Source of the DNA: Acidobacteriota bacterium | GTDB taxonomy: Bacteria; Acidobacteriota; Blastocatellia; RBC074 | Assembly: GCA_016196035.1 (NCBI GenBank) | Contig: JACPYM010000123.1 | Coordinates: forward strand, 1-64,000 | DNA: 64,000 bases | Direction: 5' to 3' | Part shown: piece after piece, positions 1 to 9,233 of the stretch | Numbering within the stretch: position 1 is the stretch's first letter | How the letters are laid out: every line of letters starts with the position of its first letter | The notes under the pieces: model-generated | Seen by the model: only the letters and a program-made list of their open reading frames with translations | What the model was told of the DNA's origin: nothing | Database searches by the model: none | Translations under genes and position numbers: made by a program

Positions 1-19
1 TGCCATTTGCACCGGCACC

Positions 20-86
20 GCGAAAGTAGGACGGACTTTAGTCTGTCCAGACCAACTGGACAGACTAAAGTCCGTCCTACTTTCGC
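20..86. repeat. Perfect 31-bp intergenic palindrome
   Basis: Two perfect 31-bp arms (20-50 and 56-86) around a 5-nt loop; each arm contains the core ACGGACTTTAGTCTGTCC. It lies downstream of the FecR gene, so the RNA hairpin could help end that transcript, but no T-run follows. It resembles the other perfect intergenic palindromes of this window in size and layout, though not in sequence. No clear target duplication flanks it. Confidence 0.9.
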
Positions 87-175
87 AGTGCAAACCAAAA
101 GGCGGAGTCGAGCCACGCGCTCAACTCCGCCTTTCGTTCATTTCACAGCTTCAGCCATGCCAGCTTGAAGTTTCT

Positions 176-1339
176 TTAGTTGTTGCCCCGCGTTGGCATT
201 GTGCCACCGCCACTGCTGCTCGAACGTTCCGGTGCCGGCGCGGAAATCGTGGCCGCCGGAGCGCTGGTAATCGTCGAAGGCGCGGAAGTTGAAACGCTGC
301 GCGAACCAAAGCCGCCGCTGTCAATGCCGCGGCTTTCGGCGCTACGGCCAAAGCCGTTATCAATGCCGCGGTTGGACGGGATTTCGCGACGAATCGGTTC
401 GCGATCATTCCCAGTCACGACCCGCGCGGGCAACCCGCCAGCGACTACGCCGCCACCATTGTTGTTATTGTTTCCATTTGGATAGTAGTAAGGATAGCCG
501 CCGTAGAACGGATTGTACCAATAGCAATCCGCCCAATTGCGATAAAAGCCGAAGCCGTAGGGCGAGGTCAGGAAGCCGCGATACGGCACAAAGGTGTAGC
601 AGCCGTAAAACGCGTTATAAAACCAGCCGCCTGACAACAGGCTATTCTGCCGCAACGATGACAGATTCGCGGCCACCAGCGTTTGGGCGCGGTTGAAGCT
701 CCAGGCGTCGAAGCTATCTATCGCGTCTTTGTCCACTTTGGCGAGTTCGGGTTTCTCATTGCCGCCCGTCAGACGCACGAGTTTGCCGCGCTTGATCTTT
801 GCGTTGGCTTGATCGGCTAGCGCAACGTCGCGCAAGCCCAAATACGCTTCGCCCTGCCGCACGGCCACCCAGGTCGCCGCCGTTTTCGCGTCAATGCGAA
901 GCAGCGTGGATTCCTTGGTGATGGAAAGCGGGCCATTGGGTGTCAGCACTTCAATCGGCGCTTTCTTGTCAATTTGACCGATCTCAACGATGGCCGAGCC
1001 TTTGAGCAACTCAAAGCGCGTTTCGCTGAAGCTAGTGTTGATGGCCTTCACTTCAGTGTTTTCATCCAGTCGTAAATACGAACCGGGGTTGAGCAGGATT
1101 TCAGCGCGGCTATTGGCGTCGGTGCTCAGTTGGTCGCCATCGCGCAACTGTGTGCCCAGAGATGCGCGCCCGGCCTTGCCGTCTTCGCTATCGTGCCGCA
1201 AAACGTGCACGATGCCATCGGCGCGATTGACGAATCCTGCTTTACTGGAAATCAGGTGTTGTGCACTGGCAGTGCCAGATACGGCCAGCATTAAGCTGAG
1301 CAGCAAACCAACCGTGGCATAAGAGATTCTTTGTTTCAT
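176..1339 (-). CDS. FecR-domain secreted/periplasmic protein
   Basis: A 387-aa protein starting with a signal peptide (about residues 1-26, cleavage after AAs such as TASA). Residues about 35-190 look like a FecR domain: GxQLRDGDQLSTDANSRAEI, followed by a beta-rich stretch ending near an LxRLTGG segment. After residue 240 the sequence becomes Tyr/Gly/Asn/Pro-rich and low complexity, with an Asn run and a Ser/Gly-rich tail. A GGAGG ribosome site lies directly upstream of the ATG. In classical systems FecR is an anti-sigma regulator, but acidobacterial FecR-domain proteins are often free-standing and no sigma factor gene is nearby, so the role is unknown. Confidence 0.75.
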   Translation of the reverse strand: MKQRISYATVGLLLSLMLAVSGTASAQHLISSKAGFVNRADGIVHVLRHDSEDGKAGRASLGTQLRDGDQLSTDANSRAEILLNPGSYLRLDENTEVKAINTSFSETRFELLKGSAIVEIGQIDKKAPIEVLTPNGPLSITKESTLLRIDAKTAATWVAVRQGEAYLGLRDVALADQANAKIKRGKLVRLTGGNEKPELAKVDKDAIDSFDAWSFNRAQTLVAANLSSLRQNSLLSGGWFYNAFYGCYTFVPYRGFLTSPYGFGFYRNWADCYWYNPFYGGYPYYYPNGNNNNNGGGVVAGGLPARVVTGNDREPIRREIPSNRGIDNGFGRSAESRGIDSGGFGSRSVSTSAPSTITSAPAATISAPAPERSSSSGGGTMPTRGNN

Positions 1340-1533
1340 CTGCGGCCTCCAATCGGAAAACGTGATTGTTCGTTGGGACGCGCCATAGATTCACATCCTG
1401 GCAACTCTGCTGTAGATAACTTTCTGACGCGCGGATTCTACTCCCACGAACCGCGCTCTACCAGCCCAAACACGCCCGGCCGAAACTTTTTCCGCGCGCG
1501 ACAATCCCCGTGCTTTTTGCTCGGGCAAAACCA

Positions 1534-1599
1534 ACCAGCACGATAGGCCAGCACGGCTGGCCAACACGGTAGGCCAGCACGGTAGGCCAGCGCGGCTGG
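1534..1599. repeat. Degenerate short tandem repeat (GGCCAGCACGG units)
   Basis: Four to five imperfect copies of a unit of about 13 bp, AGGCCAGCACGGT, run up to the stop codon of the phosphatase-like gene. Unit ends form small inverted repeats (GGCCAGC/GCTGGCC), so the stretch can fold. No coding content is seen between 1340 and 1602 apart from this. Confidence 0.7.
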
Positions 1600-1602
1600 C
1601 GG

Positions 1603-3033
1603 CTATTCAACTTTGCCTGTCAGCGCCAGCGCCAACGCCGGGCCGGCCTGGCAGTGCCCCCGCCCGCTGAGGTGCAGGTCGGCTTTGGCGCGTTGATCCA
1701 GCGCGAACAGGCGATTCAATTCCGTTCCGCGCACCGCCGCAGGTAGCGCTTGACGCGAAGACATGGCGAAGCCTTCCGTTTCACCGCGCAATAGATTGCC
1801 GTGCGTCGCGCGCATCTCGGCCAGCGCGCTCATAAACGGACTGCCAATCAGCCAGCCATCCGCAAAGCTCACGATCACATCGGCGCGATTTTTGACGTGC
1901 AAGTTGAAGCCATCAAACAACCGCCGCAACGGATCAACATATTCGTGCGCCACCGTCGCCTGATACCAGGCTTCACGGTCAGCAAAGCCGTCGGCATCCA
2001 GTCGCCCCGCCTTCCTCATCGCTTGAAGGATCGGATTCAGCCGCAGCGGATCGCCGCCCAGGTCTTCGTATTTGAAGCGCTCGCCCATCTGTGAAAGCTT
2101 CGCGCGTCCACGTTGGCTGACCAGCGCCAGCGAGTTGTCGGCTTGGTAATACAACGCGAAATCTACGCCCTCGGTCGCGGCGCAAACCTCGGCGACTTTG
2201 ACCTTGTTGTCCGGCCAGGTGAACAACTGCGCCGAACCGACCAACCCGTAGCGCGGCAGCACGACGCTCCTTTCCGTCTTCAAGCTCTTTTCGGTCACAA
2301 AGCCCGCCTGCGCCAGCGCCTCATTCAACCGCACGTGTTTATAGCTGTCATAGCGGTTGCCGTGATCCGAAAACAACTCGACTTCCAATTGGTTTCCCGC
2401 TTGGGCGGATTCCGCGATCAACTCTTCCACCCCGCGATCCAGCGTGCGCAGATACGACTTGATCGCCTGTTCGCCGCCCAAATGCGTCAGCGAATCGGTT
2501 GCGCCCAGATAGCCCACAAACACCGGCGCGGACGAGCGGCGAAAAGCCTGCTTGCAGGCCAGCAAATCGAATTGCGCCGCAATCATCGTGCTGAGCGGCG
2601 CGGCCACATACGCCAAGGACCCGCCCAACGCCGAGGCGTGATAATCAAAGGTCTCGCGGAACGTGCCGCGAATGAACCGCGTCCCACGCACACGATCCTG
2701 CAAGCCGCCGATCAGCCGATTCTGCGCGCGGTCGTAATACTGATCTTCGTAACCCGGCGACGAATCGGCCTGCAGAATCTCGACCAGCGACGGATTGGTC
2801 GAAGACGGAAACGTCGCAATCATCCGCGCCGGGTTTTGGAAGTGTTTGAAAAGGCCTTCGGCACGCAGGTCGGCGATGGTTTGGTATGGGACGCCGTCGA
2901 GGACGAGGACGAGACGGCGCGGTTTTAAGGAAGATGTCGTGCCTGAATTCAAGCGCGCACCTAGCGGCAAGATCAGGCAACAAGCAAACAGATAATTCAG
3001 TAGAACAACCGGCGCGCGCAAAAATCTCTTCAT
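1603..3033 (-). CDS. Alkaline-phosphatase-fold / nucleotide pyrophosphatase family protein
   Basis: A 476-aa protein with an N-terminal signal or anchor (about 1-27). The LVLVLDGVPYQTI segment and the later FPSSTNPSLVEIL segment match the metal-binding Asp and nucleophile Ser/Thr region of type I phosphodiesterases. A second metal site is suggested by FVGYLGATDSLTHLG and by the ELFSDHGNR segment (Asp-His pair). The enzyme probably hydrolyses phosphoester or phosphodiester substrates outside the cytoplasm. It lies 6 nt after the stop of the small upstream membrane protein gene, so the two are likely co-transcribed. Substrate cannot be inferred. Confidence 0.75.
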   Translation of the reverse strand: MKRFLRAPVVLLNYLFACCLILPLGARLNSGTTSSLKPRRLVLVLDGVPYQTIADLRAEGLFKHFQNPARMIATFPSSTNPSLVEILQADSSPGYEDQYYDRAQNRLIGGLQDRVRGTRFIRGTFRETFDYHASALGGSLAYVAAPLSTMIAAQFDLLACKQAFRRSSAPVFVGYLGATDSLTHLGGEQAIKSYLRTLDRGVEELIAESAQAGNQLEVELFSDHGNRYDSYKHVRLNEALAQAGFVTEKSLKTERSVVLPRYGLVGSAQLFTWPDNKVKVAEVCAATEGVDFALYYQADNSLALVSQRGRAKLSQMGERFKYEDLGGDPLRLNPILQAMRKAGRLDADGFADREAWYQATVAHEYVDPLRRLFDGFNLHVKNRADVIVSFADGWLIGSPFMSALAEMRATHGNLLRGETEGFAMSSRQALPAAVRGTELNRLFALDQRAKADLHLSGRGHCQAGPALALALTGKVE

Positions 3034-3039
3034 AGCGGA

Positions 3040-3312
3040 TCAAAATTTCTTTCGACGCAATATCAAGCAGCCTGCACTGACACTCGCCCCTGTAACAACA
3101 CCAATCAGCCCACCCAACATACCCCACACGAGTGGCGCGTCTCCCATCAAACAAAGATACGAGCCGGGGTCGCCTTGAACCGAGCGCGGGTCAGTTTGCA
3201 CTTGTTGCCAAGCTCGCTCAAATTGTAACTGACCATAGGCCGTGCCAATTCCGCCACCAAGCAAACTACCAAAGAAAGCTCTGATCAACAGCAAATGCAG
3301 CTTACCCTTCAT
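3040..3312 (-). CDS. Small two-TM membrane protein, unknown
   Basis: A 90-aa protein with hydrophobic segments at about residues 8-26 and 62-83 and a short polar loop between them; it ends in a basic RRKKF tail. The first helix is glycine-rich (GSLLGGGIG). No family recognised. Same strand as the flanking small membrane proteins and only 6 nt before the phosphatase-fold gene, so it probably belongs to the same operon. Confidence 0.55.
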   Translation of the reverse strand: MKGKLHLLLIRAFFGSLLGGGIGTAYGQLQFERAWQQVQTDPRSVQGDPGSYLCLMGDAPLVWGMLGGLIGVVTGASVSAGCLILRRKKF

Positions 3313-3338
3313 CCGTGCCTACCAATCCTGAGTCCGTA

Positions 3339-3698
3339 TCATATGCGTAAGATAGTCAGTCGAGCAGTGCTGTGTTCTCGCTGTTCGCCCAGTCGCAGCA
3401 TCGCCGTGGCCGCCAAGCTACCGAGCAAAAGCAACAAAGCAACGAAAACAAAGATGCGATTCTCGCTCGCCGGTAAAGACCCAATTTCACTCAGTAGCCA
3501 ACACATACAAGCTGCGGCTAGCAGCGTTTGTACCGCCAACCCAATTCGCAACAAGTTCAGCATTTGTGTAGGAAATAAGGTCGCCAGAAGTAAGGAGGCT
3601 AGACAGCAAGAAAAACCGCCCAATGCAGGCCAGAACAAAACCCAAAAACCATAAGCAAGATAGAGCATGCTAGCGAACGCGAGTGCAACAAGACACAA
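3339..3698 (-). CDS. Small multi-TM membrane protein, unknown
   Basis: A 119-aa, strongly hydrophobic protein with about four membrane segments (residues about 3-22, 25-45, 50-72, 85-105) and a short basic C-terminus. No catalytic motifs are visible and no family is recognised. It is followed within about 26 nt by the next small membrane protein gene on the same strand, consistent with a polycistron. Confidence 0.5.
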   Translation of the reverse strand: MCLVALAFASMLYLAYGFWVLFWPALGGFSCCLASLLLATLFPTQMLNLLRIGLAVQTLLAAACMCWLLSEIGSLPASENRIFVFVALLLLLGSLAATAMLRLGEQREHSTARLTILRI

Positions 3699-3730
3699 CC
3701 AAAAGCCTGTTACTATCGAAAATCGTTTTC

Positions 3731-3982
3731 TCAGGGAGCGCTTCTCTCAGTTTCCCCTTGATGGTCTTGCAGGACTGCTTTCACGCCGAACACCATCCCC
3801 AACAACATACCTATGAGGATCGAAAGCCAAGCAATCCCTCCTCCACGAGAACACTCAGTGCTGGGATCAACTGGGTTAAGCCAGGCATACCAGAGGTAAA
3901 TAGGAGCCATCATAAAGTAAAGGATGAACCCGCCACTAATCGAACCTATCAACCCTGCCAATATTGCTAACGACCATTTCAT
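3731..3982 (-). CDS. Small membrane protein, unknown
   Basis: An 83-aa protein starting MKWSLAILAGLIGS. This ATG is chosen over the longer open frame because the upstream residues are basic and unlike a membrane-protein start, and a GGAGG-like ribosome site (AGGTTTTG region, weak) precedes it. Two hydrophobic segments (about 3-27 and 50-70) flank a polar loop with a Cys and a triple Gly. Family unknown. Same orientation and close spacing with its neighbours. Confidence 0.5.
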   Translation of the reverse strand: MKWSLAILAGLIGSISGGFILYFMMAPIYLWYAWLNPVDPSTECSRGGGIAWLSILIGMLLGMVFGVKAVLQDHQGETERSAP

Positions 3983-3998
3983 CACAAAACCTCCATAA

Positions 3999-4498
3999 TT
4001 ACGGCGCCGTATAAACCAGCACGCGCTTCCCACTCCCCGCCAACTTATGCCCCACCACGCCACCCGCAATCGGCAATCCAATCAGCGCCCCGGCAACGCC
4101 CACCTTCTCTTCATTGCAACTGCCACCGCATTGCTGAAAGCCTAGCGGCACTGCAATAAGAATACCCGCCAAAAGCCCTGCGCCTACGCCAAGGCCGCGA
4201 AATAGACGCTGTTTGGCGCGATCAACGCCGGTGACGCGCCAGACCTTCTTGATCTCGGTTTGTTTGAGTACCGTCAGCACGCCTTCTTTTTCAAGCTGCA
4301 ATTCGGTGTCCGTGGCCGTCACCAGAAAGCCGGAGACCTTTTGCTTAATCCGCAACTGCACGCGCACTTCCTGTCCGGCGGCGATTTGCTTGACGGCCTC
4401 CCACTTTGCAGGTCTGGCGTGGCGGTCTGTGCGCACAGCAACGCCGGGTTGGTCACTAGCGGCAGAAAACAAAGACACAAAATCCAGAGAGGTTTCAT
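3999..4498 (-). pseudogene. Frameshifted secreted Sm-like-strand/TM protein (third member of a local family)
   Basis: Two overlapping frames make one gene. The upstream frame (from 4498) gives a signal peptide, MKPLWILCLCFLPLV, ending ALLCAQTATPDLQ. The downstream frame carries the body: AAGQEVRVQLRIKQKVSGFL, then a valine/threonine-rich strand region and a glycine-rich membrane segment. The frame switches near 4405-4407; one extra base in the short T run there (A run on the coding strand) would join ...PDLQ to KWEAVKQIAAG. The body matches the layout of the two genes just upstream (LR-K-K--GY/F strand motif, then one TM), so this is a diverged relative. It is either a real frameshift or a homopolymer base-call error. 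Confidence 0.6.
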
Positions 4499-4547
4499 CG
4501 CCAGCCTCATTTCAGTGCGTCGTGGTAGCCTTTCCGAACCGACGACT

Positions 4548-4949
4548 TCAATTTTCTAACGCGTGGTAAACGATGAACCACGTCAGCAGCAACACGCCAA
4601 AAATCACGCCCGCCGTAATTGCGATCTTGACACCGGTCGAGAGGTTCTTCCCCTTCGCCTGTGTGACGTTGGCGTAAGGCACGTCGGTGGCGATGCCGGT
4701 CTTCGCATCAGTGAGCACAAACGATGCGGCGTTGGTTTGGCTGACGTAACCGGTCAGTTTGGTTTTGTCGCGCAACTTGACGGCAAGCTGAGCGTCAGGC
4801 CCGGTGCCCAACTTGGCTATTTCGGCTTTCATTTTGGCGGCGTGGGCGGCGTTTTTTTCCGCGCTCGTTTCCGCCAAAACGCTGGGCGTTAGGGCGGGGG
4901 CAAACACCAAGACGCTCATCAACACTACGGATAAGCTTGGTTTGAACAT
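4548..4949 (-). CDS. Signal-peptide + Sm/SH3-like strands + C-terminal TM protein
   Basis: A 133-aa protein; start set at the ATG preceded by AGGAGG at good spacing, not at the longer frame. It has a signal peptide (residues 1-26, ending SVLA), a short charged helix, a compact beta-rich domain (VKLRDKTKLTGYVSQTN, then SFVLTDAKTG and VPYANVTQAKGK) and a C-terminal TM segment. The strand pattern resembles an Sm/SH3-like small barrel, by inference only. It is a clear paralogue of the next gene (4969-5379): both share KLRDKTKL-GYVSQ-NA-SFV-TD-KTG and AKGKNLSTG. Function unknown. Confidence 0.65.
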   Translation of the reverse strand: MFKPSLSVVLMSVLVFAPALTPSVLAETSAEKNAAHAAKMKAEIAKLGTGPDAQLAVKLRDKTKLTGYVSQTNAASFVLTDAKTGIATDVPYANVTQAKGKNLSTGVKIAITAGVIFGVLLLTWFIVYHALEN

Positions 4950-4968
4950 AATCGCCTCCTGATCAACG

Positions 4969-5379
4969 CTAATCCAACGTCCGCGCAATCAAGTACAACA
5001 CCAACAAGGTCACCCCCACTGCCACGGCTGCCGTAATCGCAATCGTCGCGCCGGTCGAAAGGTTCTTCCCTTTCGCTTGGATAACGTTCGGATACGGTAT
5101 TTCGGTGGTAGTGCCGGTCTTCGGGTCGGTGATGACGAAGGAATCAGCGTTGGCTTGGCTGACGTAACCGGACAGTTTGGTCTTATCACGCAATTTTACG
5201 GAAATTTGCGCAGCCGGGCCGGTGCCGAGTTTGGCGACACCGGCTTTGACTTCGGCAGCGCGGGCGGCGGCTTTTTCTTCTTTGCTCGTGGCCGCAGCCG
5301 CGGGCGTACTCGCCAACATCAACAACAAGGAACAGACTAACGCAAGAGATATACGTTTTTGGTAAAGGGGTTTGAACAT
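4969..5379 (-). CDS. Paralogue of 4548-4949, secreted Sm-like-strand/TM protein
   Basis: A 136-aa protein starting MFKPLYQKRISLALVC behind an AAGGAG site. Layout is the same as its downstream neighbour: signal peptide (ending AAAA), KEEKAAARAAEVKAG helix, LRDKTKLSGYVSQANADSFV strands, YPNVIQAKGKNLSTG, then a TM helix and a short RTLD tail. The two genes are 19 nt apart and about 60% identical by eye, so they are a tandem duplication. Proteins of this layout are frequent in acidobacterial genomes without assigned function. Confidence 0.65.
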   Translation of the reverse strand: MFKPLYQKRISLALVCSLLLMLASTPAAAATSKEEKAAARAAEVKAGVAKLGTGPAAQISVKLRDKTKLSGYVSQANADSFVITDPKTGTTTEIPYPNVIQAKGKNLSTGATIAITAAVAVGVTLLVLYLIARTLD

Positions 5380-6010
5380 GATGAATCTCCTTTCAGGCAC
5401 CGTCTAAAAATTCTTGCACCGCTGCTCGCAACGCCGCGCTCAGCGACGCCAACAAGAGCGGTGCAAGCTTTTCAAAAATCCTCAACGGTTGCGCTGTGGC
5501 TTAGAGCAAGGCTGGTGCCAGGGCTGGCACGCGGACTGAAATGGGTGCGACTGTGGGGCAAACTCTTCGGTTTGCGACGCTTGCGCGAGCCTTTTACGGC
5601 TGGGCGAGAAGTGGTCATGTTTGGCCGCGCGCCAATAGTCCGCCAATCCTCACACGCTGCCTGCCATGTCCGCCCATCAACCGTCAGGCGAATCTGGCGG
5701 TTCATCACGGAGTGGAAGCGGCCTAAAAAGTTGGCGGCGCGCAACAGTCCGTCCGCGCGTAGCCTAGAGTGTTCGCTGCGCTTGTGCTAAGGTGCCGCGC
5801 GCCAGCGACGATTTCTTAGCGAACTGAATAAACACTCAATTAGATGCGGCGGGCTGTCACGACTTGCCCGAAAGACTTGGTAGTACGCGCGCCTCGACTC
5901 TGACGAATGCTTGCGTTTGGCGTGCACATTGCTCTCGTTGTGGTACTCGCTTTCAACACCAGCGACGCTGAACTCGGTTTCTTTCTTTCACGATAATTCA
6001 AGGCAAAGTC
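5380..6010. other. 630-bp region without a convincing gene
   Basis: Only weak open frames on both strands; the longest (about 90 codons, 5472-5744 minus) is very rich in Arg/Ser/Pro with no recognisable motif. There is an inverted repeat CTTGCACCGCT (5412-5422) / AGCGGTGCAAG (5456-5466) that may form a hairpin. The 3' part should hold the promoter for the kinase gene. I see nothing else I can support. Confidence 0.5.
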
Positions 6011-7683
6011 ATGGCTCCTGAACGTTGGCAACAAATCGAGTCGTTGTATCAAGCCGCCCTGGAACGCGAAGCAGCGCAACGCGAGGCTTTCCTGCTGGAA
6101 GCGTGCGCCGATGATGAAGCCTTACGCCGCGAAATCGCTTCGCTCTTGGCGGCGCGGAACGAAGCGGTGGGATTCCTGGAACAACCGGTGATTGTCACAA
6201 GCGCGGCGGCCAACAGCGGTGCAATTGCCGGGGCCGCGCTGGTTGGCCAGCAGCTCAAGCATTACCAAGTCGTGGCGCTGCTCGGCAAAGGCGGCATGGG
6301 CGAGGTCTATTTGGCCGAAGACCGCCTGCTGGGGCGCAAGGTCGCCCTCAAGCTCTTGCCCGCCAATTCACGCAAGACCGCGAACGCCTGTTTCGCTTTG
6401 AACAGGAAGCCCGCGCGGCCTCGGCCTTGAACCATCCGAACATCATCACCATTTACGAAATCGGCGTGGCCGACGGGTTGCATTTCATCGTCACCGAATT
6501 TGTCGAAGGCCAGACCTTGCGGCAACGCATGCGCACAACAGCTTTGCGGCTGGGCGAAACCCTGGAACTCAGCGCCCAGGTCGCCAGCGCCTTACAGACC
6601 GCGCACGCGGCGGGCATCATTCATCGCGACATCAAACCTGAGAACGTGATGCTGCGGCCTGATGGCTATGTCAAAGTGTTGGATTTCGGCCTCGCCAAAT
6701 TGCTGCATTACGGGCCGCGTCACATCCGCCCGGCCTCCGACCCCGAAGACACGACGCGCGAATTGATCCAAACCGATCCGGGCAAAATGATGGGCACGGC
6801 GCGTTATATGTCGCCCGAACAGATTCGCGGCCTGGAAGTGGATGGCCGCAGCGACATCTTTAGCCTCGGCGTGATGCTCTATGAATTGCTGAGCGGCCAG
6901 GCGCCGTTCCAAGGCGCAACTTCCGGCGAAGTGATGGCGTCCATCCTGAATCGCGAGCCGCTCTCACTGGCGCAACTCGCGCCCAGCGTGCCTGCCGCCA
7001 TGTCGCAACTGGCCACGCGCGCCCTAGCCAAAGAGCGCGAAGCTCGCTATCAAACCGTCGCCGAATTGCTCAAAGAGATCGAAAACCTGAAGCTGGATTT
7101 GGAATTGGCCGCCAAACTGGAACGCAACGGTGCAGCGACCGAATACCTGCTTGATTTGACGAGCGAACCGTCGGCCCAACCGCCCACGACGCAATCGCTT
7201 TATTCCACGCAAATCTCGCCGACTTCGCGCGCCAGCTTGCGCGATGCGCTGGAACCGGTGGGCGGCGCGGTGCCGCTTTCTTCCAAGTTTTACATCACGC
7301 GCCCGACCGATGCCGACTTTCAACCAGCCATTGCCCGCCGCGACAGCATCGTGCTGGTCAAAGGCGCACGGCAGGTCGGTAAGACTTCGCTGTTGGCGCG
7401 CGGGCTGCAATACGCGCGCGAAACCGGGGCCAAAGTGGTGCTGACCGATTTCCAAAGCCTCAATGCCGAATGCCTTGAATCCGTCGAAAAGCTTTTCCTG
7501 ACGCTGGCGCAACTCGGCCTCGGCCAGTCGCTCGATGCCGCCGGACAGCGCGCCCAGGCGCAAACCGAATATCAAAGCGTGTTGAAACGGCAGGATGCGT
7601 TTGATTCGCGCAAAGACGCACGCAAGTATCTGGAACGGCCTTACGCGGCGGAGAAAACCGGTCTGGGCAAATGCGCCGAGTGA
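6011..7683 (+). pseudogene. Ser/Thr protein kinase, frameshifted, with truncated AAA-type ATPase tail
   Basis: The first frame (6011-) has the acidobacterial kinase leader (MAPERWQQIESLYQAAL), the Gly loop [14 protein letters not shown] and the catalytic Lys in VALKLL. It stops making sense after LLPA near 6363; the +1 frame then reads [19 protein letters not shown] and continues through [14 protein letters not shown] and MSPEQ. One missing C at 6362-6364 explains the switch. After the kinase come a linker and the start of an AAA_35-like ATPase with Walker [14 protein letters not shown], but only about 75 residues of it; the protein then ends with a TPR-like tail ([19 protein letters not shown]), as if the ATPase middle were deleted and joined to a different C-terminus. 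Either a decaying gene or a base-call error plus a true deletion. Confidence 0.8.
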
Positions 7684-7776
7684 AACAGTAGCGCGCGCGG
7701 GAGCAAGCGGCGTTTGGCAATCACTGTCATTGTGCGACGGATGACGGCTCCGCTTGCTCACGCGCGCGCTACTGTT
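7684..7776. repeat. 27-bp inverted-repeat element between convergent genes
   Basis: Arms 7684-7710 and 7750-7776 (one mismatch) contain GTAGCGCGCGCG and GAGCAAGCGG and frame 39 nt. The element begins at the stop of the kinase frame and supplies the stop-proximal DNA of the sigma54 activator, so it may serve as a two-way terminator. The core GCGCGCG-(T/G)-(C/A)AGCAAGCGG returns at 19523-19616, showing a repeat family. Confidence 0.85.
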
Positions 7777-9233
7777 CAGCCTTCATCCGGCGCGTCTTCA
7801 TTCAAAACAAAGCGCCGCGTCAGCCCCAAATCCTTCAACTTCTGCTGCAAACTCTGGCGGTGCATGCCCACCCGTTCGGCAGCGCGCGTGACATTGCCGC
7901 CCGTGTCGTTCAGCACACGTTCGATGTAAGCGCGCTCGAACTCTTTGCGGGCTTCGCGGAAGTCGGTGAGATAGGGTACAGGCAGAAAGTCCTCGGCGTG
8001 CGCGGTGGCCGGGCGTTGAAAAGCTTCGACGGGTTTGGCTGTTAGTTGTGCGGGCGAACTCGCGTTGAACAATTCGGGCGGCAAATCGGCGGGTTGCAAC
8101 GCCGCGCCGTCCGCCAGCACCACACTGCGTTCGATGGCATTGCGCAACTCGCGCACATTGCCGGGCCAGTCATACGCCACCAACTGTTTCAGCGCGGCGG
8201 GGCTGAGTTCAGTACATTTCAATTGATACTTGGCGGCGTAGCTTTTCAAAAAGTATTCGGCCAGCAGCGGAATGTCTGCGCGCCGTTCGCGCAGGGGCGG
8301 CAAATCCATTTGCACGACACGCAACCGATAAAACAAATCGGCGCGGAATTTCTCGGCAGTGACCGCCGCCTGCAAATCGTGATTGGTCGCGCTGATCACA
8401 CGCACGTCAAGCGGGAGCGAATGCGCGCTGCCCAGGCGTTCGACCTTGCGCTCTTCCAAAACGCGCAAGAGCTTGGCCTGCGTGTTCAAACTCATATCGC
8501 CAATTTCGTCCAGGAAGATCGTGCCGCCGTGCGCGAGTTCAAACTTGCCTTTGCGCTGCGCCGCCGCGCCGGTGAACGCGCCGCGCTCGTGGCCGAACAA
8601 CTCCGATTCGATCAATTCCGAAGGCAAGGCCGCGCAGTTCATCGCGATGAATTCGCCTTTACGCCGGTGCGATGACTGTTCGTGAATGGCGCGCGCGACC
8701 AACTCTTTGCCGGTGCCCGATTCGCCGCGAATCAGCACAGTCACATCGGTGGCGGCGACTTTCTGAATCAAATCGTAAAGGCGCCGCATCGGCTCGCTCG
8801 CGCCTTGCAATTCGCCGACGCCGCGCACGGCCTGCAATTCGGCCCGCAATTGGGCGTTTTCGCGCTTGAGGCCCACCGCTTCGAGCGCGTTTTTGACGAC
8901 GAGGCGCAGTTCATCAACTTCAAAGGGCTTGGCGAGGTAATCATACGCGCCCGCCTTGATGGCCTCGACGGCGGTGCGTTCGTTACCGTGCGCGGTCAGC
9001 ATAACGACAGGCGGCGCGCCCGCGTCCGTTGCTAATTCGCGCAGATAGTCCAGCCCGCTCATGCCCGGCAGATTGATGTCGAGCAACAACAGATCGGGGC
9101 GTGCGACAGCCAGTTGCTGGCGCGCGGCCTCGACGCTGCCCGCTTCAGACACGTCGTAACTTTTGAGCGCGCGGCGCATGCCGTAACGGGCGGCTTCTTC
9201 GTCGTCAATGATGAGTATTTTCGCTTCCGCCAT
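7776..9233 (-). CDS. NtrC-family sigma54-dependent response regulator
   Basis: A 485-aa protein with the full three-domain plan. Receiver domain: residues 1-120 with acidic DD (10-11), phospho-acceptor D52 in LLLLDINLPGMSG and KPF lysine. AAA+ domain: Walker A GESGTGKE at 170-177, the sigma54-contact GAFTGA loop at 218-223, Walker B FLDEIGDM, and VRELRNAIERS. A Fis-type HTH closes the protein (about 440-475, GGNVTRAAERVGMHRQSLQQ). It activates RNA polymerase-sigma54 when phosphorylated, presumably by the histidine kinase encoded upstream. Its ATG overlaps the stop of the Uma2 gene (TAATG), implying coupled translation. Confidence 0.93.
   Translation of the reverse strand: MAEAKILIIDDEEAARYGMRRALKSYDVSEAGSVEAARQQLAVARPDLLLLDINLPGMSGLDYLRELATDAGAPPVVMLTAHGNERTAVEAIKAGAYDYLAKPFEVDELRLVVKNALEAVGLKRENAQLRAELQAVRGVGELQGASEPMRRLYDLIQKVAATDVTVLIRGESGTGKELVARAIHEQSSHRRKGEFIAMNCAALPSELIESELFGHERGAFTGAAAQRKGKFELAHGGTIFLDEIGDMSLNTQAKLLRVLEERKVERLGSAHSLPLDVRVISATNHDLQAAVTAEKFRADLFYRLRVVQMDLPPLRERRADIPLLAEYFLKSYAAKYQLKCTELSPAALKQLVAYDWPGNVRELRNAIERSVVLADGAALQPADLPPELFNASSPAQLTAKPVEAFQRPATAHAEDFLPVPYLTDFREARKEFERAYIERVLNDTGGNVTRAAERVGMHRQSLQQKLKDLGLTRRFVLNEDAPDEG

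Noticed and set aside
5472-5744. 90-codon minus-strand frame after the small-protein cluster
   Set aside because: Arg/Ser/Pro-rich, no ribosome site or start context; not supported as a gene.
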